This document shows, in pieces, positions 1 to 7,688 of a DNA stretch of 64,000 nucleotides; position 1 is the stretch's first letter; every line of letters starts with the position of its first letter. The position numbers and the translations under genes were made by a program. The stretch lies in NCBI GenBank assembly GCA_018268755.1, contig JAFDVW010000009.1, positions 310,001 to 374,000 on the forward strand, given 5' to 3'. The notes under the pieces were generated by a model. That model had not been told where the DNA came from and did not search any database. It saw only the letters and a list, made by a program, of their open reading frames with translations. The stretch is from Acidobacteriota bacterium. GTDB taxonomy: Bacteria; Acidobacteriota; Terriglobia; Terriglobales; Acidobacteriaceae.

Positions 1-1
1 C

Positions 2-67
2 GCCGAGGCCGAGCCGGCCGCGGGGGCCGCTCCGCCTGGCAAAGAAAAGAGCGAACACCCCGAATAA
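2..67 (+). CDS. C-terminal tail of a protein cut by the window edge
   Basis: An open plus-strand frame enters from the left edge and ends at TAA (65-67). The visible tail is about 21 residues, rich in Ala, Pro and Glu and ending in charged residues (KEKSEHPE). Such tails are typical disordered C-termini. No function can be assigned from so little, and the frame could be chance. The next gene is convergent. Confidence 0.35.
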   Translation, partial: AEAEPAAGAAPPGKEKSEHPE

Positions 68-116
68 AGGAGGGAGGAAAATCTCTCAGCCGCGGCGGCC
101 GGCGAGGAAAGCCGGG

Positions 117-500
117 CTAACCTCGCCGGGTTTCTTCCTGCACCGCTTGGATCAGCGTCCAACGCGCATCATCGTGGCGATAGGGCGACATCATGACCTC
201 AAATGCCCCCTGACGCATCGCTTCCTGGTGCTCCGCCTCCGGGTCCACACCCGGCATCATGACCACGACCCGGGTCCGTTTGGAGGTGCGACGTAAGCTC
301 GCCAGAAAATCGCGGTAACTTCCGTCCGGCAATTGCTGCTCACAGAACACAATGGTGGTCCGGTTCAATTGATCGAGCCTGGCTTGGGCCTCTTGCAAGG
401 AAGCACAGACCACCACGTCCTCCGTCCACCCTTGCACTGCGACCTCGATCACTTGGCGTTTCTGCGCGTCGCCACACACAATCATGACCCGCCATCTCAT
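117..500 (-). CDS. Degenerate receiver (REC-like) domain protein with Glu at the phospho-acceptor site
   Basis: A 127-residue stand-alone protein with the size and hydrophobicity pattern of a response-regulator receiver domain. Strand beta1 (VMIV) is followed by Cys9-Gly10-Asp11, where an Asp pair is usual. Strand beta3 reads IVFCEQQLPDG, placing Glu54 where the phosphorylated Asp normally sits just before the LPDG turn. The beta5 Lys-Pro is replaced by Ser105-Pro106. The fold therefore looks kept while phosphorylation chemistry is lost; Glu54 may mimic the active form (inference). There is no output domain and no histidine kinase next door. The start ATG is preceded by a weak AGGGA. It could act as a dominant adaptor or in signalling by protein contact. 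Confidence 0.6.
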   Translation of the reverse strand: MRWRVMIVCGDAQKRQVIEVAVQGWTEDVVVCASLQEAQARLDQLNRTTIVFCEQQLPDGSYRDFLASLRRTSKRTRVVVMMPGVDPEAEHQEAMRQGAFEVMMSPYRHDDARWTLIQAVQEETRRG

Positions 501-816
501 AGGGCTTCCCTGTTCCCCCGTTCCTGCCCGGTCCCGCCAAAGACTTCATCCATCCCGCTCGACTTCGGCCCCTTTTCACCGGCGCCGCAGCCTTGCAGGC
601 CAGTGCGCTTAAGAAGCCCACGCTTATGCAAAGCGTTGCAAGGATTTTGTCTTGGGAGTTACTAGGACGGAGCAGGGTCATAATTCCGTGATCCAGAATT
701 ATTTCCCTGCCCCGTGGGCGAATGGGGAGTTACACTCTCTCCAACTTACAAGCTCAGGGATGCAGTGAACATCCGGTAATTGATGTAGTTCGCCGCGATA
801 TTTCCTCTGCCTGACC
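501..816. other. Non-coding gap of 316 bases
   Basis: This stretch separates two minus-strand genes. I see no supported coding frame. The only clear structure is the hairpin at 672-710, listed separately. The part nearest 501 should carry the promoter of the receiver-like gene, but no convincing hexamers stand out. Confidence 0.5.
672..710. other. Strong hairpin downstream of csbD
   Basis: GCAGGG (672-677) pairs with CCCTGC (705-710) and, after a 2-nt internal mismatch, ATAATTC (680-686) pairs with GAATTAT (696-702). This gives 13 base pairs with a 9-nt loop. It lies about 107 nt past the stop of the minus-strand CsbD gene. No T-run follows on either strand, so a transcript 3'-end stabiliser is as likely as a terminator. 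Confidence 0.45.
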
Positions 817-1044
817 TTACCCGCCGGTCCGCTCTGCCGGCTGGTGGGGAGCGTCGGCGGCACGAGATTTCTTTTTGTTCCGGACCGCATCCTGCACCTT
901 TCCCCACGCATTTTGGATTTTGCCTTCGACTTGCCGGGCCGTCCCCTGCACTTGCTTTTCGGGGTCCCCGGTCCACTCTCCGGCCTGGCGTTCCACCCGC
1001 CCGGCAAGATCCTTCACCTTTCCTTCCACGCGATCTTTATTCAT
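817..1044 (-). CDS. CsbD-family stress protein
   Basis: A 75-residue highly charged protein beginning MNKDRVEGKVKDLAGRVERQ, with the repeated G-x-x-K/R-x-x-A-G pattern of the CsbD family (DUF883/CsbD-like small stress proteins; in Bacillus subtilis under sigma-B). Family members are cytoplasmic, abundant under stress and of unknown chemistry. The C-terminal tail is Lys/Arg/Pro-rich. The start is well set by AAGGAGG seven bases before ATG. It lies between a degenerate receiver protein and a response regulator, all on the minus strand but with long gaps, so they are probably separate transcripts. Confidence 0.85.
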   Translation of the reverse strand: MNKDRVEGKVKDLAGRVERQAGEWTGDPEKQVQGTARQVEGKIQNAWGKVQDAVRNKKKSRAADAPHQPAERTGG

Positions 1045-1223
1045 GGTTGTTTCCTCCTTTTTAAGCTGGGGTCAAACAGACAAGACAAAATCACTCCACA
1101 TGGGGAGAATGTAGCTCGAGGCAGGAGAGATCAACATCCGGCAAAACCGGTAAACCGCGGGAGGGGGTACGGTAGCACAAAACTACTCCGGGCCGGCCTT
1201 GGCCAAGCCGGCCCACATCGGAT

Positions 1224-1877
1224 CTATACCACCTGCACAATATTATTGCGCACGGCGTAGCGCACCAGGTCGGCCACCGAGTGCAAATCCAGCTTGCGCA
1301 TGATATTGGTGCGATGGGTCTCGGCTGTCTTCACGCTCAGGTTGAGCACCACGGCCACTTCCTTACTGGTCTTGCCTTCGGCCAGCAACTGCACCACTTC
1401 GCGCTCACGGGTAGTCAGACGGTCGCGCGCCGGACGCTCCTTATAGTGGCTGCCACTCAAGTAACCATCCAGGACCATCTGGGCCACGTTGGAAGTGAAA
1501 AAAGTCGTGCGCCGCTGCAAGGCTTCCACTGCGGCCACCAAATCGCGGGCCGCGTCCGATTTCAGCAGAAATCCCCGCGCTCCCACCTCCAGGACCTCGC
1601 GCACCACCTGCTCGGATTCGTGCATGGTGAGAATTACAATGCGCATGTCCGGAGAGCTGCTGAGGATTTGTCGCGCGGCATCCAGTCCATTGAGGTTCGG
1701 CATGCCGATGTCCAGAATCGCTACATCTGGCTGCAGCGCATGCGCCTTCTCCACCGCCTCGCGGCCATCTACGGCTTCGCCGCAAACTTCCCATCCATTG
1801 TGCGCCTCCAACAAAGAACGCATGCCGCGGCGCACGATCTCATGGTCATCTGCAATCAAGATGCGCAAGTTATTCAT
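1224..1877 (-). CDS. NarL/FixJ-type response regulator
   Basis: A 217-residue two-domain regulator. The receiver domain covers about residues 4-120 and has the acidic pair Asp10-Asp11, the phospho-acceptor Asp56 (AILDIGMP), Thr84 and Lys106. A LuxR-type helix-turn-helix covers about 150-212 (LTTREREVVQLLAEGKTSKE, then the recognition helix SVKTAETHRTNIMRKL). The frame stays open for 96 codons upstream, but the added sequence looks non-coding. The ATG at 1877 follows GGAGAAGAGAG and opens directly onto the canonical receiver sequence. No partner kinase is in the window. It should bind DNA as a dimer on phosphorylation. Confidence 0.93.
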   Translation of the reverse strand: MNNLRILIADDHEIVRRGMRSLLEAHNGWEVCGEAVDGREAVEKAHALQPDVAILDIGMPNLNGLDAARQILSSSPDMRIVILTMHESEQVVREVLEVGARGFLLKSDAARDLVAAVEALQRRTTFFTSNVAQMVLDGYLSGSHYKERPARDRLTTREREVVQLLAEGKTSKEVAVVLNLSVKTAETHRTNIMRKLDLHSVADLVRYAVRNNIVQVV

Positions 1878-2444
1878 CTCTCTTCTCCACAGAAGTGAAC
1901 CTGGGATTGTTTTAGAGGTTGTTCTTTCGTTATCAGTCCACACGAAGCCCCCGATCATACACGGGTGGGCCGTTGCCGGCGCAGCGCTTCGGCAAAACGT
2001 ACCCACTCCAGTGTCATCTCTACATTTAAGGAAACAAGTGGAAATACTCGGACCACGAGCGGCGAGCCCACGAAGGCGGCCCAGGACAGAGCCGGTCCAG
2101 GAGCAGTCCCACGCCGGGTAACTCGAATGCCGATGACCGTTCCATGGGCTGCTCCTTTCCACCAACTGATCAAAGTTTGGACACTAAGTCTTTTTCGTAA
2201 CTTGTCTATTGCATTGAACGTGCCAAACCCGTAAATGCCTGATCTCAAAAGCTCCTTTGGGCATGCGGCGTCTGGTTTCCATGTAATTTTTTCCTTTCTC
2301 TACGGCATTTGGCGTAGGTCTTGCCCGCTTAGGGAAATGTGCAAATTTCTACGGAATACCCTTACAGCATTTACGTGCATCACCCGATGTTTCCTGCCTG
2401 AACTCCGCTTTAGCTTGTACACATCCTGAAAGGAGACGCTTCGT
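1878..2444. other. Intergenic region of 567 bases between divergent regulator genes
   Basis: This stretch separates the minus-strand response regulator from the plus-strand ECF sigma factor. The part around 2165-2300 is clearly AT-richer than its surroundings, as expected for promoters. The open frames here have no SD sequence and no recognisable composition. I could not identify hexamers I would defend. Confidence 0.4.
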
Positions 2445-3077
2445 ATGCCCAGCAACTATGCCGAACACGAATTGTTGCAGAGAGCGCAACGTGGAGATGA
2501 AGAAGCTTTCGCCCGCCTGTATGAGGCGCATCGCGGAAAGATCTTTTCCATTTGCCTGCGCATTACGCAAGAAGCCGCGGAAGCCGAAGATTGCATGCAG
2601 GAAGCCTTTCTACAGTTCTTCCGGCGCATCTCGACGTTTCGCGGAGAGTCCGCGCTTTCCACTTGGCTCTACCGCCTGACAATGAACGTCGTCCTCATGC
2701 GGCTGCGCAAGAAGCGGCTCAATGAATTTTCTATGTTCCAGTCCCATGAGTCCGAAGAGGGCTCCGACAAAACCGTGGCCGGGACCTTTCCCGTGCCTGA
2801 CATCACACTGAAAGGCGCGGTGGACCGCATCACCCTGAACCGCGCCATTGGGGAACTTCCTTTCGGTTGCCGCACCGTCTTCGTGATGCATGACGTGCAG
2901 GGCATGGCGCACAGCGAAATCGCCCGCGTCTTGGGATGCTCGGTGGGCAATTCCAAATCGCAGCTGCATCAGGCCCGGCTTCGTCTGCGCAAGATCCTGC
3001 GCCGCAACACCAAGCCGCGTCATCTTTCGCCGGCCCGCCTGCAAGCCGCGCACACGGCCCAGGTCGCCTATGTCTAG
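2445..3077 (+). CDS. ECF-type RNA polymerase sigma factor (sigma-70 family, RpoE-like)
   Basis: A 210-residue extracytoplasmic-function sigma factor. Region 2 runs about residues 20-90 (FARLYEAHRGKIFSICLRIT ... CMQEAFLQFFRRISTFRGES, then TWLYRLTMNVVLMRLRKKR). Region 4 runs about 135-190 (ELPFGCRTVFVMHDVQGMAH, then SEIARVLGCSVGNSKSQLHQ). AAAGGAG lies 12 bases before the ATG. No anti-sigma factor follows. Instead two small membrane proteins come next at 30 and 25 bases, likely one operon. That arrangement suggests an envelope-stress or general stress response (inference). Confidence 0.92.
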   Translation: MPSNYAEHELLQRAQRGDEEAFARLYEAHRGKIFSICLRITQEAAEAEDCMQEAFLQFFRRISTFRGESALSTWLYRLTMNVVLMRLRKKRLNEFSMFQSHESEEGSDKTVAGTFPVPDITLKGAVDRITLNRAIGELPFGCRTVFVMHDVQGMAHSEIARVLGCSVGNSKSQLHQARLRLRKILRRNTKPRHLSPARLQAAHTAQVAYV

Positions 3078-3107
3078 GGAACGCTACCTTTTTTCCAGGA
3101 GGATGCC

Positions 3108-3257
3108 ATGCTTTGGACGATCACTGTAATTCTGCTGGTTTTGTGGGCGCTCGGAATGGTCAGTTCTTACACTCTGGGCGGCTTCATTCACATCTTGTTG
3201 CTGCTGGCCATCGTGACCGTGCTGATTCGCCTGATCCAGGGCCGCAACCCGGTATAG
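3108..3257 (+). CDS. Small hydrophobic membrane protein, lmo0937/DUF5670 type
   Basis: A 49-residue protein (MLWTITVILLVLWALGMVSS ... IRLIQGRNPV) with two closely spaced membrane segments separated by SYTLGGFIH. It matches the pattern of the lmo0937/DUF5670 family, very small stress-associated membrane proteins of unknown function. The start is set by AGGAGG (3097-3102) five bases before ATG. It sits 30 bases after the ECF sigma factor and 25 bases before another small membrane protein, so the three are probably co-transcribed. Confidence 0.75.
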   Translation: MLWTITVILLVLWALGMVSSYTLGGFIHILLLLAIVTVLIRLIQGRNPV

Positions 3258-3282
3258 AACGATAACCATAAGGAGCCAAAAC

Positions 3283-3507
3283 ATGAAAAACACCGTGCTG
3301 GCGGGTGTGGTTTTGATCGTGCTGGGAGTCTTCGCCCTCGCCTATCAAGGCTTCACCTACACCAAAGAAAAGAAGGTGCTGGATCTCGGGCCCATTGAAG
3401 CCACCAAGAAATCGGAAGAGCACGTTCCCATTCCGCCCATTGTGGGCGGGCTCGCCCTGGTAGGTGGCGCCGTTCTGGTGGTCTCCGGCGCGCGCAAGAA
3501 CAGCTAG
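3283..3507 (+). CDS. Two-TM small membrane protein (DUF3185-like)
   Basis: A 74-residue protein with a hydrophobic helix at about 5-22, a charged middle (YTKEKKVLDLGPIEATKKSE) and a second helix at about 50-68 ending in a basic tail. The layout and the VLDLGPIEA motif fit the DUF3185-type small membrane proteins often encoded beside stress sigma factors and CsbD. AAGGAG precedes the ATG by eight bases. It closes the sigma-factor operon. Function unknown. Confidence 0.7.
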   Translation: MKNTVLAGVVLIVLGVFALAYQGFTYTKEKKVLDLGPIEATKKSEEHVPIPPIVGGLALVGGAVLVVSGARKNS

Positions 3508-3582
3508 GCCTCGGAGGAGAGGCGTTGCCCGCGGCAACGTCTCTCTTGACCGCCTCCCCAAACCGCGCGCCCTTTCCCCGCC

Positions 3583-3611
3583 TTGACAGCCCCGGAAAAA
3601 TTCCTTATGGT
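3583..3611 (+). promoter_or_regulatory. Sigma-70-type promoter for the SAM-riboswitch transcript
   Basis: TTGACA (3583-3588) and TATGGT (3606-3611) are separated by exactly 17 bases. The expected start near 3618 lies about 25 bases before the riboswitch P1 stem, which fits its transcription. Confidence 0.7.
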
Positions 3612-3642
3612 GAAGGCACTCGGGTTTGACCCGGGTTCGCCG

Positions 3643-3757
3643 TACTCATGCAGAGTGGCTGAGGGTAACGGGCCCTAGGAAGCCACGACAACCGGATCAG
3701 GAGATACAGCCTGATCAAATGGTGCCAATTCCCGCCCGGTGCTGGGGGACATGAGAA
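3643..3757 (+). promoter_or_regulatory. SAM-I (S-box) riboswitch
   Basis: The stretch has the S-box core: CAGAGTGGCTGAGGG, then GGGCCCTAGGAAGCC, then ACAACC, then GGTGCCAATTCC. P1 pairs CTCATG (3645-3650) with CATGAG (3750-3755). P3 is GGATCAGG / CCTGATC. The ATGAG of the P1 3' strand can instead pair with CTCAT at 3776-3780, in the 5' arm of the following terminator. That is the classic switch: bound SAM frees the terminator and turns the gene off. It precedes a cysteine desulfurase, which is unusual for this class. Confidence 0.88.
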
Positions 3758-3773
3758 TCGGTCAGAAAAATGC

Positions 3774-3813
3774 GCCTCATCCCCTCAATCCCGGATGAGG
3801 CATTCGTGTTTTT
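3774..3813 (+). terminator. Riboswitch expression-platform terminator
   Basis: GCCTCATCC (3774-3782) and GGATGAGGC (3793-3801) form a perfect 9-bp stem with a 10-nt loop, followed by ATTCGTGTTTTTA. The 5' arm overlaps the sequence able to pair with the P1 3' strand of the SAM-I element, so the hairpin is conditional. The cysteine desulfurase ATG lies 38 bases further on. Confidence 0.75.
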
Positions 3814-3851
3814 AGGCGCGCAGGGCCCAGCGCAGCCGCGGGAGTTTTCCC

Positions 3852-5036
3852 ATGTCAGGGCGTATTTACTTCGACCACTCGGCCACCACTCCACTCGATC
3901 CACGCGTGCGCCAGGCCATGGCGCCGTTTCTGGACGGCATCTTCGGCAACCCTTCCAGCCAGCATCGGGAAGGCCGGCAGGCCCGCGAGGCCATCGAAAA
4001 GGCCCGCGCTCAGGTGGGAGCGCTCATCGGCGCATCGCCAACCGAGATAGTTTTCACCGCCAGCGGCACCGAGGCCGACAACCTCGCCATCCTGGGCGTA
4101 GTGCGAGCACGCGGTGGACAGGGCCATGTCATCACCAGCGCCATCGAGCACCCCGCGGTGCTGGAAACCTGCCGCCATCTGGAGGGCCAGGGCGTCGCCG
4201 TCACCTATCTCCCCGTAGACCAATATGGATTGGTCAACCCGGAGAATGTGCGTGCCGCCATTCGCCCCGACACCTGTCTGGTCTCCATCATGGCGGCCAG
4301 CAATCTGGTGGGCACCATTCAGCCGCTGGCGGAAATTGCCCGCATCACCCGCGAGCACGGCATCCTCTTCCACACCGACGCGGTACAGGCGCTGGGCAAA
4401 ATTCCTCTCGATGTGAGAAAGCTGCCCGTGGACCTGATTTCCATGTCCGCCCACAAGCTGCATGGGCCGAAAGGCATCGGCGCGCTCTATATTCGCCGCG
4501 GGGTGGAACTCTCGCCTGTCGTCTTCGGCGGCGGGCAGGAACGCGGTCTGCGCTCCGCCACAGAAAACGTCGCCGGCATTGTAGGCTTCGGCGCTGCCGC
4601 CATCATCGCCCAGGAAGAATTGCCCATTGAAGCGCTCCTGCTTCGCGCCTTGCGCGAGCGCGTCCTGGAAGGAGTCCGGGCTGCTCTGCCGCAAGCCTAC
4701 CTGTTCGGACATCCCGAAACCCGCCTGCCCGGTCACCTTTCTCTCGGCTTTGCCGGGGAGGAATCCCGCGTCGGAAAGCTCCTTGAGGAGTTGGACAACG
4801 CGGGGATTTCGGTCTCGGCCGGCAGCGCCTGCAGCGCCCACCATGCCGGCAATCCGTCCCAGGCCTTATTAGCCATGGGCTATAACGAGGAAAGCGCCCG
4901 CGGATTGTTGCGCGTCACGCTGGGACGATTCAACACACGGGAAGAGGTGGACCGCTTCTTGCAGGTCCTTCCCGGCGCGGTCGATGCCGGCAACGCCGAA
5001 GACTTGTTGCAGGCCGCGGGTTCGCTGCAGGAGTAG
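3852..5036 (+). CDS. Cysteine desulfurase, NifS/IscS family
   Basis: A 394-residue PLP enzyme of aminotransferase class V, close to the usual family length. It should turn L-cysteine into alanine plus an enzyme persulfide. Visible residues: the PLP Lys202 in SAHKLHGPKG, the cofactor-binding HTDAVQ motif (residues 174-179), the early substrate loop SATTPLDP, and the catalytic Cys327 in the SAGSACSAHH loop. GGAG lies nine bases before the ATG. It is preceded by a SAM-I riboswitch with its own terminator, so expression should fall when SAM is plentiful. The heme A synthase gene follows after 15 bases, probably in the same operon. No iscU or other Fe-S scaffold is adjacent, so the sulfur could go to Fe-S clusters, thio-cofactors or tRNA. 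Confidence 0.92.
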   Translation: MSGRIYFDHSATTPLDPRVRQAMAPFLDGIFGNPSSQHREGRQAREAIEKARAQVGALIGASPTEIVFTASGTEADNLAILGVVRARGGQGHVITSAIEHPAVLETCRHLEGQGVAVTYLPVDQYGLVNPENVRAAIRPDTCLVSIMAASNLVGTIQPLAEIARITREHGILFHTDAVQALGKIPLDVRKLPVDLISMSAHKLHGPKGIGALYIRRGVELSPVVFGGGQERGLRSATENVAGIVGFGAAAIIAQEELPIEALLLRALRERVLEGVRAALPQAYLFGHPETRLPGHLSLGFAGEESRVGKLLEELDNAGISVSAGSACSAHHAGNPSQALLAMGYNEESARGLLRVTLGRFNTREEVDRFLQVLPGAVDAGNAEDLLQAAGSLQE

Positions 5037-5051
5037 AATAAGGCTTCCGCC

Positions 5052-6050
5052 ATGGGAACCAACAGTGCGGTCCATTCTGCGCCGGTCCCGCGCATCTCGC
5101 ATGCGCGCTGGTTTCGTCCTTATGCCTGGTTCGTGCTGCTCCTGAACCTCGCCGTCATCCTCTGGGGAGCTTACGTCCGCGCCAGCGGCTCCGGTTCCGG
5201 ATGTGGCGACCACTGGCCCCTCTGCAACGGCCAGGTCTTGCCGGAATTTCAGCGTGTCGCCACGGTCATCGAATTTACCCACCGCATCACCAGCGCCGTG
5301 CTGGTGGTGGCGGTCCTGGTCTTGCTGGCAGCGGCCTGGAAGATCTTCCCCGCCGGACACGCCGTCCGCCGCGCTGCGCTCTGGTCCGTGGGACTTACTT
5401 TTGCGGAAGGCCTCTTCGGCGCCGCCCTCGTCCTGCTGGGCCATGTGGGGGAAAATACTTCGCCCTGGCGCGGCGTCTCCTTGACCCTGCATCTGATGAA
5501 CACGCTGGCCCTGATCGCGGCCCTGGCTTCCGTCGCCTGGTTCAGCCGTCCGCGGGTCTGTCTGGAAAAATCGGCGGTCCGCGAAGCCGCGCTAAACGCT
5601 CCCGACACCGGCCGTTTGCGCCTGCTGGCAGTTCTCGCTTGCCTGGGCATCGTGCTGACTTACACCAGCGGCGGCGTGGCCGCGCTTGCCGATACCCTCT
5701 TTCCCGCCGGCTCTCTGCAGCAAGGCCTGGCCCAGGATGCCGCCGCCAACAGCCACATTTTCCTGCGCGTGCGTGTGTTCCATCCCTTGCTCGCCGTTCT
5801 CGCCGCCGTGACCGTCATCATTTTTTGTATTGCTTCCCTCCCCTTGCAGCTACCGCCGAAAATTCAGGGACTGCGCATTGCACTCTTCCTGCTCGTGTTC
5901 ATCCAGCTTCTGGCGGGCGCAATGAACCTCGCCCTGCTGCATCCCGTCTGGATGCAGATTGTGCATCTGGGACTTGCCGCCAGCTTGTGGATCTGCCTCT
6001 TCCTGCTCACGCTGGAACTGCGCGCCGCCACGACACCCGCCACAACATAA
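5052..6050 (+). CDS. ctaA: Heme A synthase, CtaA/COX15 family
   Basis: A 332-residue polytopic membrane protein with about eight membrane segments, the usual CtaA layout of two four-helix halves. It oxidises the C8 methyl of heme O to a formyl group to make heme A for cytochrome oxidase. The four heme-ligand histidines appear as His77 (FTHRITSA), His147 (LHLMN), His244 (RVFHPLL) and His305 (IVHLGLA). The first outer loop has the Cys51/Cys58 pair (CGDHWPLC) found in CtaA of several bacteria; no second pair is visible. It starts 15 bases after the cysteine desulfurase, with AAGG upstream, so it is likely under the same SAM riboswitch. No heme O synthase (ctaB) is adjacent. Confidence 0.93.
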   Translation: MGTNSAVHSAPVPRISHARWFRPYAWFVLLLNLAVILWGAYVRASGSGSGCGDHWPLCNGQVLPEFQRVATVIEFTHRITSAVLVVAVLVLLAAAWKIFPAGHAVRRAALWSVGLTFAEGLFGAALVLLGHVGENTSPWRGVSLTLHLMNTLALIAALASVAWFSRPRVCLEKSAVREAALNAPDTGRLRLLAVLACLGIVLTYTSGGVAALADTLFPAGSLQQGLAQDAAANSHIFLRVRVFHPLLAVLAAVTVIIFCIASLPLQLPPKIQGLRIALFLLVFIQLLAGAMNLALLHPVWMQIVHLGLAASLWICLFLLTLELRAATTPATT

Positions 6051-6082
6051 ACAGGCTGAGCTGTTGAAATCTGCTTTCCCCG

Positions 6083-6112
6083 TGGACAACCTTCCCGCCT
6101 TCGCGCTACCCT
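6083..6112 (+). promoter_or_regulatory. Possible promoter giving a leaderless transcript
   Basis: TGGACA (6083-6088) and TACCCT (6107-6112) are 18 bases apart. The ATG at 6120 begins only seven bases after the -10-like hexamer, so transcription would start at or beside the start codon. The gene has no SD sequence, which agrees. The hexamers are imperfect. Confidence 0.4.
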
Positions 6113-6119
6113 TGCGGCC

Positions 6120-7619
6120 ATGAATCGTCGAGACTTTCTATGGGGCGCCGCCGCAACTGCCACTGCTCTCTCCACGCCGCGTTTCGGGTACGCCGCCAGC
6201 GCCGATCTGCAGGCCATCTACCAGGAAATCGAGAAGCGCCACGACGAATCTGTGCAGCGCCTGCAGACCTGGATCCGCCAGCCTTCCATCGCCGCCGAAA
6301 ATCGCGGCATGCAGGAAGGCTGCCAACTCACCATGCAGATGCTGCATGAAGCCGGCTTCCAGTCGGTCAACAAGATTCCCACCGACGGCCAGCCCGGCAT
6401 CTTTGCCACGCTCGATGCCGGTGCGCCCCGCACCCTCGGCGTCTATTTCATGTATGACGTGAAGCAGGTGAACCCGGCGGAGTGGTCTTCTCCACCCTGG
6501 GACGCTGCGCTGGTCGACAAACCCGGCGTCGGCAAAGTTGTGGTGGGACGCGGCGCGGTGAACCAGAAGGGGCCGCAGGCCACCTTTCTGGCGGCCCTGC
6601 ACGCCATTCAGGGCGCGGGCCGCAAGCTGCCCATCAATCTGGTTTTGGTGGCGGAAGGCGAGGAAGAGATCGCATCTCCCCACTTCACCCAGGTGGTGCA
6701 TCGCCCCGAAGTCATTGCGGCGCTGAAAAATTCGCAGGGCATGCTGTTGACCGACGCCTCCCAGGACCTGGACGGCGTCATCATCATGCAGCTGGGTGCG
6801 AAGGGTGTGATTGAGGTCGAGCTGGTCTCGAGCGGCGAGCGTTGGGGGCGCGGCCCGGCTGCCGATCTTCACTCCAGCGAGAAAGCGCGTGTGGATAGCC
6901 CAGCCTGGCGCCTGGTGCACGCTCTCAACACGCTGGTCTCGGCCGATGGCAATACGCCCGCGATCCCCGGCTTTGCCGACAAGGCACGTCCGATTTCTCC
7001 AGCTGAGAAAAAGATGATCGAAGTGGCGGCCAAACGCATGGATGAAGCCACCGCCAAGAAAGCCATGGGCGTGCAGCACTGGATCAACGATGTCAGCTGG
7101 GAAAAATCCCTGGAGATGCTGATGTCGCGGCCTACTGTCAACATCGAAGGCCTGGTCGGCGGCTATACCGGCCCTGGCGGCAAGACCATTCTGCCGCACC
7201 GCGCCGTGGCGAAACTCGATCTCCGCTTGGTACCCGACATGACGGCAAAAGAGGCGTTCGCCGCCTTGAAATTCCATCTTTTCAAACAGGGCTACGGCGA
7301 TATCGAGGTCAACATGACGGGCGGCTATGACCCCAACAGCACTTCGATTGATTCCGCGCTCATTCAGAAGCAGCTGAGCGTGTATAAAAATTCCGGCATC
7401 GATCCCATCGTGCTGCCGCGCAGCGCCGGCTCCTGGCCCGGCTTCGTCTTTACTGGAGACCCGCTGCGCCTGCCCGCCGGCGGCTTTGGCTTAGGACACG
7501 GCGACGGAGCACACGCTCCCAACGAGTATTTCCTGATCGAGTCCGCTCTCCCCAAGGTCCAGGGCATCGATGGCGGCGTGCGTTCGTATGTGGATTTTCT
7601 CTACGCGCTGGCCGGATAA
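6120..7619 (+). CDS. Exported M20-family metallohydrolase-like protein with altered metal ligands
   Basis: A 499-residue protein of the M20/M25/M40 fold (carboxypeptidase G2/carnosine dipeptidase type). The leader MNRRDFLWGAAATATALSTP is Tat-like, so folded export is likely. In M20 enzymes the first metal ligand is His in a G-H-x-D-V motif and the bridging Asp lies in G-R-G-x-x-D-x-K-G. Here these read FMYDV (Met111, Asp113) and GRGAVNQKG (Asn148). The GEEE motif (180-183) is kept. Two ligands therefore look changed, so peptidase activity cannot be assumed. I believe the change is shared by related acidobacterial proteins, but this needs alignment. No SD sequence is present and the transcript may be leaderless. 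Confidence 0.82.
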   Translation: MNRRDFLWGAAATATALSTPRFGYAASADLQAIYQEIEKRHDESVQRLQTWIRQPSIAAENRGMQEGCQLTMQMLHEAGFQSVNKIPTDGQPGIFATLDAGAPRTLGVYFMYDVKQVNPAEWSSPPWDAALVDKPGVGKVVVGRGAVNQKGPQATFLAALHAIQGAGRKLPINLVLVAEGEEEIASPHFTQVVHRPEVIAALKNSQGMLLTDASQDLDGVIIMQLGAKGVIEVELVSSGERWGRGPAADLHSSEKARVDSPAWRLVHALNTLVSADGNTPAIPGFADKARPISPAEKKMIEVAAKRMDEATAKKAMGVQHWINDVSWEKSLEMLMSRPTVNIEGLVGGYTGPGGKTILPHRAVAKLDLRLVPDMTAKEAFAALKFHLFKQGYGDIEVNMTGGYDPNSTSIDSALIQKQLSVYKNSGIDPIVLPRSAGSWPGFVFTGDPLRLPAGGFGLGHGDGAHAPNEYFLIESALPKVQGIDGGVRSYVDFLYALAG

Positions 7620-7688
7620 AGTTCGTTCCCGGCCTCAGGGAGATTTCCTGATACCCTGAAGTCATACCTTCAGGGGAGACTGCCGTCG

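Noticed and set aside
1955..2248. Small frames in the 1878-2444 gap
   Set aside because: No SD, no hydrophobic or domain pattern; two overlapping frames on opposite strands argue against either.
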